Below, one piece after another: positions 1-6,561 of a stretch of DNA of 20,963 nt. Made by a program: the position numbers and the translations under genes. Numbering within the stretch: the first letter of the stretch is position 1; each line of letters starts with the position of its first letter. Where the stretch lies: the NCBI GenBank assembly GCA_964369475.1, contig CAYJFK010000042.1, positions 1 to 20,963 of the forward strand. Reading direction: 5' to 3'. This stretch comes from CAYJFK01 sp964369475 (lineage in GTDB: Bacteria > Bacillota > Clostridia > Oscillospirales > Feifaniaceae). Below the pieces are notes generated by a model, which made no database searches, had not been told where the DNA came from, and saw nothing but the letters and a program-made list of their open reading frames with translations.

Positions 1-271
1 CGCCGTTGCGCCGTTGCGCCGTTGCGCCGTTGCGCCGTTGCGCCGTTGCGCCGTTGCGCCGTTGCGCCGTTGCGCCGTTGCGCCGTTGCGCCGTTGCGCC
101 GTTGCGCCGTTGCGCCGTTGCGCCGTTGCGCCGTTGCGCCGTTGCGCCGTTGCGCCGTTGCGCCGTTGCGCCGTTCCGCCGTTCCGCCGTTCCGCCGCTT
201 GCGCCGCTTGCGCCGCCTGCGCCGTTGCGCCGCCTGCGCCGTTGCGCCGCTTGCGCCGCCTGCGCCGCCTG
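1..271. repeat. Octamer CGCCGTTG tandem array with degenerate 9-mer tail
   Basis: Positions 1-168 are 21 uninterrupted copies of CGCCGTTG; the array runs off the window edge, so its true length is unknown. Three CGCCGTTC copies follow (169-192). From 193 to 271 the units are mostly 9-mers (CGCCGCTTG or CGCCGCCTG) with two interspersed 8-mers. The array is far richer in G+C than its surroundings. Because 8 is not a multiple of 3, all three forward frames read the same eight-residue repeat, so open frames here are not evidence of coding. It ends 14 bases beyond the stop codon of the amidohydrolase and would lie in that gene's 3' untranslated region. Confidence 0.95.
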
Positions 272-285
272 CGCCGGCGCATTGC

Positions 286-1092
286 TTACAGATTATATAT
301 CCTCTTAGCGTTGTCGTAAAAAACCTTCTCGTGGTGCCTCTCGGGCACAATGTGCTCTACAAATGAAATATATGCCTCGATGTTGGCGAGCGGCCAATCT
401 GTGCCAAACATAACACGATCGAAGGCGTCGGCATACATAAGCCATGTGCGCATATGCTCGATATATCCCTTTTGCTCCTTAAAGAGTCGCCCTAAATCGG
501 GCTTGCCAACAAGCACGCCCGACAGATCTGTCGAAACATTTTTGTTCTTTTCGAGAACCGCCGCCGCATCGACTACCCACGGATTGCCAAAATGACACAT
601 AACAAAGTGCACATTGGGGTGCTTTGCCGCCACTTCGTCTATAATAAGCGGATGGCTGTACTTTAAAATGGCATAATCTATCGAAGTGGCCCCCGTGTGC
701 ACCGCCACAGGCTTATTATATTTTTCGGCAAGCGCATAGTATGGCTCGTATAGCTCGTCTGTTATATAGGAATGATTATAGCCGGGGTATAGCTTTATCC
801 CAACACACTGCTTGCGAAGTAGATGTTGCTCGACAAGGGCGACCGACTCTGCAAGTCCGTGCTCCCTAAGATATGTGCTGTCAAGCCCTGCGCAATAGGA
901 GAGTCTCTCGGGGTAAATATGACGGTCGAGCTCGAGCGTGCGGTTGCTCATAACGACCCCTTGCTCTATGCCAAGTTCGTCGTATACCGCCATCAAATGC
1001 TCCTCGCTGTTTTGGTGACCTGCCGCCTCTGCCAGCTGGTCAAAGCCGTATTCGCCCTTTATAAAATGCAAATGTGCATCAATTCTTTTCAT
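286..1092 (-). CDS. Amidohydrolase-family metal-dependent hydrolase
   Basis: A 268-residue TIM-barrel hydrolase of the amidohydrolase-2 type, a family of cytoplasmic enzymes that cleave or decarboxylate small cyclic or carboxylated substrates using a divalent metal. Visible motifs are DAHLH near the N-terminus (H7, H9), VAVHTG (H132), VMCHFGNP (H167) and MFGTDWP (D232), which match the usual HxH, H, H, D metal ligands. The start is placed at 1092 because GGAGG stands 8 bases upstream. A longer open frame begins at 1140, but its extra 16 residues have no ribosome binding site and precede the canonical MKRIDAHLH start. The gene stands alone and diverges from the response regulator. No terminator is seen after it; the octamer array starts almost at once. 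The substrate cannot be told from sequence. Confidence 0.88.
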   Translation of the reverse strand: MKRIDAHLHFIKGEYGFDQLAEAAGHQNSEEHLMAVYDELGIEQGVVMSNRTLELDRHIYPERLSYCAGLDSTYLREHGLAESVALVEQHLLRKQCVGIKLYPGYNHSYITDELYEPYYALAEKYNKPVAVHTGATSIDYAILKYSHPLIIDEVAAKHPNVHFVMCHFGNPWVVDAAAVLEKNKNVSTDLSGVLVGKPDLGRLFKEQKGYIEHMRTWLMYADAFDRVMFGTDWPLANIEAYISFVEHIVPERHHEKVFYDNAKRIYNL

Positions 1093-1300
1093 GGTAAGCA
1101 CCTCCAAACTTTCTACTATATATAATATAACTTTTTTCAAAAAAAGTATATAACTATTTTAAAAACTATAAATGCACATAGTAAGTTCACACTGCGGACA
1201 CATTAAGTGTGTACACTTGGTGTATAAAGAAAAAGTGTCAATAACCTTTGTAATCTGTGAGGTCACTTGAATATACCTATACATCGAAAGGAATAATATT
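1093..1300. promoter_or_regulatory. Divergent regulatory region between amidohydrolase and response regulator
   Basis: This AT-rich 208-base gap must hold promoters for both flanking genes. A candidate for the regulator gene is TTGTAA (1248-1253) and TATACC (1272-1277), 18 apart, which is weak. The perfect palindrome GTGTACAC (1209-1216) sits inside AAGTG-TGTA-CACTT (1205-1218), with further GTGT/ACAC words on either side, and could be an operator. A 7-base-arm inverted repeat of C, T6 / A6, G lies at 1131-1146, toward the amidohydrolase. The ribosome binding site AAAGGA ends about 9 bases before the ATG at 1301. All promoter calls here are by eye. Confidence 0.35.
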
Positions 1301-1975
1301 ATGTTGAAAATTTTAATGGCAGACGATGAAGAAAAGATACGCCGACTTGTGGTCGACTTTTTAAAAAGAGAGGGAATAAAGGTCTACGAAGCCGAAAACG
1401 GCGGTAAGGCGATGGAGATATTCGAGGAGAACAAAGAGGATCTCTCTCTTGTGATTTTAGATGTTATGATGCCGATTCACGACGGATGGAGCGTGCTTCG
1501 CCGCATTAAGTCGGAGTGTCCTGATCTGCCTGTGTTAATGCTTACCGCACGAAACGACGAGGCCGACGAGGTATTCGGCTTGGAGCTTGGCGCAGACGAC
1601 TATGTAGGCAAGCCATTCTCGCCCGTTGTGCTAACGGCGAGAATTAAAGCGCTGCTAAGAAAATCGGCAGAAAAGCAAACGGCAGCGCCCAAGGAGTACG
1701 GCGGCATGAAGGTCGACGAAGTGGCACGTGTTATTATAATAAACGGCGAGCGCCTCGACATGAGCCCCAAGGAGTACGAACTGCTTGTATATCTAACTTC
1801 CAACTATAATATAGCCATATCGAGAGATCAGATACTAAATGCCGTATGGGGTTACGACTACTACGGCGATCTGCGCACGGTAGATACCCACATAAAAAAG
1901 GTGCGTGCAAAGCTTGGCGACTTTGGCGATTATATTCGCACCGTTAGGGGCTACGGCTACCGCTTTGAGGTTTAG
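1301..1975 (+). CDS. OmpR-family response regulator
   Basis: A 224-residue transcription factor with an N-terminal receiver domain (about 1-115) and a C-terminal winged-helix DNA-binding domain (about 128-224). The receiver has the acidic pair D8/D9, phosphoacceptor D54 in VILDVMMP, T82 in MLTAR and K104 in GKPF, so it should be phosphorylatable. The C-terminus has the family signature VDTHIKKVRAKLG followed by IRTVRGYGYRFEV. The stop TAG is followed two bases later by the ATG of the kinase, so the pair is almost certainly co-transcribed and cognate. Similar to PhoP/VanR/WalR-type regulators; the regulon is unknown. GTGTACAC upstream could be an autoregulatory site, but this is inference. Confidence 0.96.
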   Translation: MLKILMADDEEKIRRLVVDFLKREGIKVYEAENGGKAMEIFEENKEDLSLVILDVMMPIHDGWSVLRRIKSECPDLPVLMLTARNDEADEVFGLELGADDYVGKPFSPVVLTARIKALLRKSAEKQTAAPKEYGGMKVDEVARVIIINGERLDMSPKEYELLVYLTSNYNIAISRDQILNAVWGYDYYGDLRTVDTHIKKVRAKLGDFGDYIRTVRGYGYRFEV

Positions 1976-1977
1976 CA

Positions 1978-3510
1978 ATGGTGCGCCTTAACCTTCGTCA
2001 GAAGGTTTTTATGACCATTATAGCGGTGTCGGCAACATTTATCGGAATTTTTGCAACGATATACCTTTCGAGGTACGACAGCTATTTCTTTGAACAGCAA
2101 GAGGCAATGCTTGTCGAGATGTACGGGAGCATAGATGCGCTATACAAAAACGGTGGAGAAGTGGATGTCGAAATGCTCGAGGAGGCAGAGCTCGACGGTG
2201 TTAGATTTATGCTTACCGACACAGAAGGGTATATCGAGTACAACTCGCTGCTGCTATACACCGACAGAAATCCATTTTTTCCAAACTTCACCGACGATGA
2301 TATATCAAGATTTAAGCTGTCGGAGCTCTTTCCCACAGCGAGTGGTGTTGATGCGGAGGTAAGAATTATCAGGGAAGATTCCGAGGGCAAGTATGTTCTG
2401 TTCTCGGCGGGAGATCAAAGTGTTAATGCGCAGTTTTTAGGGCTTATGGGCCTTGTTAACGACGAGCGCATTGTTGTTATACAAATCCCGACCCCGATAA
2501 TAGAAACCTCGGGCAGGCACACCTCGATCTTCCTCGTCTTTGCGGGCTTGTCGTCGCTGTTATTTGCCATGATACTCGGGTACATTCTATCTCGCACAAT
2601 AACAAAAAAGGTAAGCGAGATTAGCGCAATTGCCGAAAACATGACAAATCTCGATTTCTCCAAGCGCTATTTGGGGGACGATGACGACGACATAGGTAAG
2701 CTTGGTGTTAGCATTAACAAGATGAGCGAGCACTTAGAGGTGACAATAGAGGAGCTCCGTCAGGAGATAGCCCACGCTAAGGAGCTCGAGGAGATGCGAA
2801 AGAATTTGCTTGTTAATGTATCTCACGAGCTAAAAACACCGCTTGCAATAATCCAAGGCTATGCCGAGGGGCTTAGAGAGGGCGTTATGGAGGACGAGAG
2901 CAGCAGGGATTTCTACTGCGAGGTTATAGAGGACGAATCACGTCATATGACACGTCTTGTAGGTGAGCTCTTGTCGGTCTCGAGAATAGAGGCAGGCGGC
3001 ACATTGCCGACACCCGAGCCATTTATGATAGATGAGCTTATAGAAAGCCTTGTTACAAAGGTCGGTGTCGAGGTCGAAAAGAGGGGAGTCGAGCTTATAT
3101 TCGAGCCGACCGAGACCGAGATATATGCCGACGAGAGCATGACAGAGCAGGTAGTATACAACTACATCTCCAACGCAATCGACCACACAGCAGACGGGGG
3201 AGTTGTTAAGATAACCTCCGAGATAGTAGAGAATATGCTTCGTGTGAGCGTCTTTAACGAGGGTCAGCAGATCCCCCGAGAGGAGCACTCCAAGATATGG
3301 CAGAGCTTTTACAAAATAGACAAAGCACGCACAAGGGCATTTGGCGGCACGGGAATCGGGCTGTCGATAGTCAAGGCGGTAATGGAAGCTCAGCACACGA
3401 AATACGGCGTTGAAAATGTCGAAGGCGGCGTCACCTTCTGGTTCGAAGCAGAACTTGCAAAAGAAGGCGAGGCTGATGACGAGGGAGACGGGGGTTTAGG
3501 TAATAGGTAA
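1978..3510 (+). CDS. Membrane sensor histidine kinase
   Basis: A 510-residue transmembrane kinase paired with the upstream regulator. Order of parts: first membrane helix about 8-28; extracytoplasmic sensor region about 29-180, acidic and unrecognised; second helix about 183-203; HAMP linker about 204-256; HisKA domain with H283 in VSHELKTPL; HATPase_c with N395/N399 in YNYISNA and the G box GGTGIGL at 456-462. All catalytic motifs are intact. It should autophosphorylate H283 and pass the phosphate to D54 of the regulator. The start ATG lies 2 bases after the regulator stop. The last residues (LGNR) and the TAA stop are encoded by an intergenic repeat that begins TTAGGTAATAG, so the acidic C-terminal tail may have been extended or reshaped by that repeat. 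The signal sensed is unknown. Confidence 0.95.
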   Translation: MVRLNLRQKVFMTIIAVSATFIGIFATIYLSRYDSYFFEQQEAMLVEMYGSIDALYKNGGEVDVEMLEEAELDGVRFMLTDTEGYIEYNSLLLYTDRNPFFPNFTDDDISRFKLSELFPTASGVDAEVRIIREDSEGKYVLFSAGDQSVNAQFLGLMGLVNDERIVVIQIPTPIIETSGRHTSIFLVFAGLSSLLFAMILGYILSRTITKKVSEISAIAENMTNLDFSKRYLGDDDDDIGKLGVSINKMSEHLEVTIEELRQEIAHAKELEEMRKNLLVNVSHELKTPLAIIQGYAEGLREGVMEDESSRDFYCEVIEDESRHMTRLVGELLSVSRIEAGGTLPTPEPFMIDELIESLVTKVGVEVEKRGVELIFEPTETEIYADESMTEQVVYNYISNAIDHTADGGVVKITSEIVENMLRVSVFNEGQQIPREEHSKIWQSFYKIDKARTRAFGGTGIGLSIVKAVMEAQHTKYGVENVEGGVTFWFEAELAKEGEADDEGDGGLGNR

Positions 3511-3535
3511 TAGTGAATAAGTAATAAGTATGGTG
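3495..3535 (+). repeat. Stop-codon cassette repeat at the kinase 3' end
   Basis: The AT-rich repeat, core GTAATAGTGAATAAGTAATA, starts inside the last codons of the kinase gene and contains TAA-TAG-TGA in direct succession, followed by TAAGTAATAAG. Every frame read in the direction of the gene meets a stop within about 15 bases of the TAATAGTGA core; the opposite strand reads through it as Leu/Ser/Ile/Thr-type codons without stops. It leads into TATGG and then a small hairpin at 3536-3558 (AAATTGC / GCAATTT). Confidence 0.8.
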
Positions 3536-3564
3536 AAAAATTGCTTGGGCAATTTTTGATTATT

Positions 3565-3608
3565 AAAAAAGTGCTGTGCGACTGATTTGGTCGCACAGCA
3601 CTTTTTTT
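3565..3608 (+). terminator. Strong intrinsic terminator after the two-component operon
   Basis: A perfect 12-base-pair stem, GTGCTGTGCGAC (3571-3582) with GTCGCACAGCAC (3590-3601), and a 7-base loop. Six A precede it and seven T follow (3602-3608), so it can act in both directions and should also stop transcripts arriving from pheST. Confidence 0.92.
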
Positions 3609-3609
3609 A

Positions 3610-3674
3610 AAGTAATAGGTAATAGTGAATAGGTAATAACTAAAGTAATAAGTAATAGTGAATAAGTAATAACT
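3610..3674 (+). repeat. Two tandem 32-base cassette units
   Basis: Two copies of the 32-base unit AAGTAATA(G/A)GTAATAG followed by TGAATA(G/A)GTAATAACT lie at 3610-3641 and 3643-3674, one base apart. They differ only by G/A at two places. Each carries the TAATAGTGA stop run. The second leads into TATGG and a hairpin, as in the copy at the kinase 3' end. Confidence 0.85.
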
Positions 3675-3745
3675 ATGGTAGTAAATTGCCAAGGGCAATT
3701 TACATTATATATAACATTAAAATTGCGTAAGCAATTTTTTCCATA
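3619..3745. repeat. 127-base repeat, copy 1
   Basis: This stretch matches 3976-4102 base for base by eye. It holds most of the two cassette units, a hairpin AAATTGCC/GGCAATTT (about 3682-3701), an AT spacer and a second hairpin AAAATTGC-GTAA-GCAATTTT (about 3719-3738). Inverted cassette sequence (CTATTACTTCTTACTTC...) follows at 3746-3776, giving the block imperfect terminal inverted repeats like a small non-autonomous element. No transposase is present. Confidence 0.85.
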
Positions 3746-3789
3746 GCTATTACTTCTTACTTCTTACCTATTACTTAAACAAAGCTATC

Positions 3790-3889
3790 NNNNNNNNNNN
3801 NNNNNNNNNNNNNNNNNNNNNNNNNNNNNNNNNNNNNNNNNNNNNNNNNNNNNNNNNNNNNNNNNNNNNNNNNNNNNNNNNNNNNNNNN
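3790..3889. other. Assembly gap of 100 N
   Basis: Exactly 100 N, the usual placeholder for a gap of unknown size. The 55 bases before it (3735-3789) are identical to the 55 bases after it (3890-3944), which suggests two contig ends that overlap rather than missing sequence. The true length and repeat count here are not known. Confidence 0.97.
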
Positions 3890-3935
3890 TTTTTTCCATA
3901 GCTATTACTTCTTACTTCTTACCTATTACTTAAAC

Positions 3936-3972
3936 AAAGCTATCTCCTAAGCACAATGCCGTATTTGGTGCC
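3936..3972 (-). pseudogene. Duplicated 3' end of pheT (37 bases)
   Basis: Identical to 4137-4173, the true end of pheT. On the minus strand it encodes the last ten residues GTKYGIVLRR and the TAG stop, with nothing of the gene upstream. It is joined at 3973 directly to cassette sequence. The start of a third copy appears just before the gap (3780-3789). It is a remnant of a local duplication, or an artefact of two strain variants being strung together. Confidence 0.85.
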
Positions 3973-3975
3973 TAA

Positions 3976-4102
3976 GTAATAGTGAATAGGTAATAACTAA
4001 AGTAATAAGTAATAGTGAATAAGTAATAACTATGGTAGTAAATTGCCAAGGGCAATTTACATTATATATAACATTAAAATTGCGTAAGCAATTTTTTCCA
4101 TA
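3976..4102. repeat. 127-base repeat, copy 2
   Basis: The second copy of the 3619-3745 repeat, with the same two hairpins and no difference seen. After it the flanking inverted cassette differs from copy 1 (CTTCTTACTTCTTCACTATT at 4103-4122), so the core is better conserved than its edges. Read on the minus strand, 4085-4136 is the cassette directly behind the pheT stop codon, followed by an AAAATTGC/GCAATTTT hairpin. Confidence 0.85.
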
Positions 4103-4140
4103 CTTCTTACTTCTTCACTATTACCTCTTACTTAAAAAAG

Positions 4141-6546
4141 CTATCTCCTAAGCACAATGCCGTATTTGGTGCCGAGGACTTCTATGACTTTGTCACGGAG
4201 TTTTGTTACATTCTCGTCCTTTAGTGTTGCGTTTTTGTCTCGGAATACCATCGAGTAGGCGACCGATTTTTTGCCTTCCTCCATGTGCTCGCCTCTGTAT
4301 ACGTCGAATAGCGTTAGGCTTTCGAGCAGTTCGCCGCATATCTCGGTTATAATGCTCTCGATGCCGGCAACCTCCAAATGCTCGTCGCAGACAAGTGCGA
4401 TGTCACGAGTTATGGCAGGGTACTTTGGCAACGGCTGATATAGCGGATCTGCCGTAACGCTCTCGAACATGCCCTCGATGTCGAGTACCGCCACATAAGA
4501 GGGAGTGCCGATGCCGTAGTTTTCTTGTACTATCGGGTGAAGCTCGCCCATCTGGCCGATCTCCTTGCCCTCTATAAGGATTTTCGCAGAGCGGCCTGTG
4601 TGGAAGGTGGGGTTTTCTCTGTCGGCAGTAAAGGTCGCCTTTTTAATGCGGAGCGACTCGAATAGGCTCTCGATAACGCCCTTCACATCGTAGAAATCGC
4701 ACTCGCCGTACATGCCTATTGTAACTGTAACCTTCTCTATCGGCAGTGCCTCGGGGTCTTCTGTCGGAATAAAAATCTTTGCAAGCTCGAACATTTTTGC
4801 CTTTAGATTACGGTAGTTGTAGTTGTTCTTTATAACGTCGCACATAGAAGGAATTGTCGTGGTGCGCATAATGCTCGTGTCCTCGCCGAGCGGATTTGAT
4901 ATAACAAGCGAGTTTCTAAGCGGCGAATTTTCGCTCAGTCTTATTCTGTCGTACTGCTTGGGCGACATAAAGGAATATGTTACAGCCTCGTAAAAACCAA
5001 AGCCGAGCAGTGTCTTTACAATGCTGTTTTCAAATGCCTGACGGGGGCTGTACATGCCCTCGGCAACGCCCTTGTGGAGCACAGACGGAACATTGTTAAG
5101 CCCGTAAAGGCGCACAACTTCTTCTGCAAGGTCTGCCATGCCTGTGCAGTCGGCACGATGATGCGGCACATGCACATTGTCGCCCTCGACCTTAAAGCCA
5201 AGCCTTGTAAGGTAATTTACCATCTGCTCACGGCTTAGATCTGTTCCGTTTAGGCGGTTGATTTTATCGGGCTCGAGCGTTATAACGTGCTCTTTGTAGC
5301 CTGTGTTGTCTATATCGATAATGCCGTCCATAACCTCGGCACATTCGAGCATCTCGCAGAGCTCGCAAGCACGGTTTACGGCATCGAGTGTCATCTGTGG
5401 GTCTATGCCCTTCTCGTACTTTGCAAGGGCATCTGTATGAAGCCCGAGCTTTCTACCCGAACGACGAAGCCCAGCATAGTGGAAGTTTGCCGACTCGAAT
5501 ACTATTGTCGCTGTGTCCTCCTTAATGCCCGACTCAAGGCCTCCCATTATGCCTGCAATGCCTATCGGCTCGTGATCGTTGCATATCATAAGGGTCTCGC
5601 TCGGAATGTCACGCTCTATCTTATCGAGCGTTGTAAATTTTGTATCGTCGCCTGCCGTGCGCACAATTATCTTGCCTTTAGCGCCTGTGGGGGCAATCTC
5701 TCTAATGTCGAAGGCGTGCATGGGCTGGCCGTATTCCATAAGGATATAGTTTGTTATGTCGACAATATTGTTAATGGGTCTCATACCGCCGGCTCTAACC
5801 CTCTCTCTTAACCAACGGGGCGACGGGCCGATCTTTACATTCTTAACGATTCTCGCTGTGTACCTTGGGCAAAGGTCGGTATTTATTACCTCTACATCAA
5901 GAAGCTCGTGCATGTCGCCGCCACCGGCCTTAACGGTTGGGGTGTGCGACTTAAAGGGCTTATCGAATGCCGCTGCAACCTCTCTCGAGATGCCTATTAC
6001 CGACTGGGCATCGGGGCGGTTTGCCGTAACTTCAACATCGTATACAAGGTCGTTTAGGTTTAGAACTTCCTTTATGTCCTGACCTATCTCGCACTTCTCG
6101 TCCATTAAAAATATGCCGTACTCCGCACCGTATGGGAAATCGGACACTGTAAGACCGAGCTCCTCGAGCGAGCAGAGCATACCGCTACTCATAACGCCGC
6201 CGACCTCGGCCGCCTCGAGCCTCTTGCCGCCGCTGTGACCGCCCTTAACCATGCCGCCCGGCAGACAAACAGGGCAGATAGCCCCTGCAACGACATTTGG
6301 TGCGGCCGTAACCTGTGTTAGCACCTCGCTACCGACATCTACCTTGCATATTGTGTATTTCGGGTTGGTTGGGTGGGGCTCGGTTTCGAGCACCTTGCCG
6401 ACAACGACATTTTCTATTCCCTCGGAAAGAGTGTCGACTCCGCCTATACAAAAGCCCGACATTGCCATTTTTTCGGCAAACTGACGGTTTGTAACACCGC
6501 TTTCCATATCTACAAATTCACTTAGCCAATTTTTTGAAAGACGCAT
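4141..6546 (-). CDS. pheT: Phenylalanine--tRNA ligase beta subunit
   Basis: An 801-residue protein of the usual bacterial length. With PheS it forms the alpha2-beta2 enzyme that charges tRNA-Phe in the cytoplasm. Domains in order: short N-terminal strand (MRLSKNWLSEFVD), OB-fold tRNA-binding domain about 40-150, B3/4 editing domain about 210-385 (GRKLGLHTDALAKYEKGID at its end), B5 domain about 400-475, catalytic-like core about 490-680 (ISNPLGEDTSIMRTTTIPS), and FDX-ACB anticodon-binding domain about 705-801 (YPAITRDIALVCDE). The start is supported by GGGAGG 8-9 bases upstream, which overlaps the pheS stop; the genes are 15 bases apart and form one operon. The 3' end is followed by the repeat cassette, and its last 33 coding bases recur at 3940-3972. 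Confidence 0.98.
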   Translation of the reverse strand: MRLSKNWLSEFVDMESGVTNRQFAEKMAMSGFCIGGVDTLSEGIENVVVGKVLETEPHPTNPKYTICKVDVGSEVLTQVTAAPNVVAGAICPVCLPGGMVKGGHSGGKRLEAAEVGGVMSSGMLCSLEELGLTVSDFPYGAEYGIFLMDEKCEIGQDIKEVLNLNDLVYDVEVTANRPDAQSVIGISREVAAAFDKPFKSHTPTVKAGGGDMHELLDVEVINTDLCPRYTARIVKNVKIGPSPRWLRERVRAGGMRPINNIVDITNYILMEYGQPMHAFDIREIAPTGAKGKIIVRTAGDDTKFTTLDKIERDIPSETLMICNDHEPIGIAGIMGGLESGIKEDTATIVFESANFHYAGLRRSGRKLGLHTDALAKYEKGIDPQMTLDAVNRACELCEMLECAEVMDGIIDIDNTGYKEHVITLEPDKINRLNGTDLSREQMVNYLTRLGFKVEGDNVHVPHHRADCTGMADLAEEVVRLYGLNNVPSVLHKGVAEGMYSPRQAFENSIVKTLLGFGFYEAVTYSFMSPKQYDRIRLSENSPLRNSLVISNPLGEDTSIMRTTTIPSMCDVIKNNYNYRNLKAKMFELAKIFIPTEDPEALPIEKVTVTIGMYGECDFYDVKGVIESLFESLRIKKATFTADRENPTFHTGRSAKILIEGKEIGQMGELHPIVQENYGIGTPSYVAVLDIEGMFESVTADPLYQPLPKYPAITRDIALVCDEHLEVAGIESIITEICGELLESLTLFDVYRGEHMEEGKKSVAYSMVFRDKNATLKDENVTKLRDKVIEVLGTKYGIVLRR

Positions 6547-6561
6547 TATCCATTCCCTCCC

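Noticed and set aside
1..271. CRISPR array
   Set aside because: The repeats are contiguous 8-mers with no spacers and no cas genes are nearby.
6..366. Three overlapping + strand open frames with RRCAVAPL repeats
   Set aside because: They are the octamer array translated in three frames; they begin at TTG within the repeat and have no ribosome binding site.
1093..1140. Longer N-terminus for the amidohydrolase
   Set aside because: The GGAGG site and the DAHLH motif position fit the start at 1092; the upstream residues come from promoter-like AT-rich DNA.
2082..3396. Minus-strand open frames within the kinase gene
   Set aside because: Shadows of a gene with clear catalytic motifs in the + strand.
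3390..3698. Minus-strand open frame across the intergenic repeats
   Set aside because: The stop cassette has no stops on its reverse strand, which makes an artificial open frame; its peptide is low complexity (SYYLFTITYY).
3610..4140. A true insertion sequence
   Set aside because: Inverted-repeat-like ends are present but no transposase and no clear target-site duplication; at most a small non-autonomous element.
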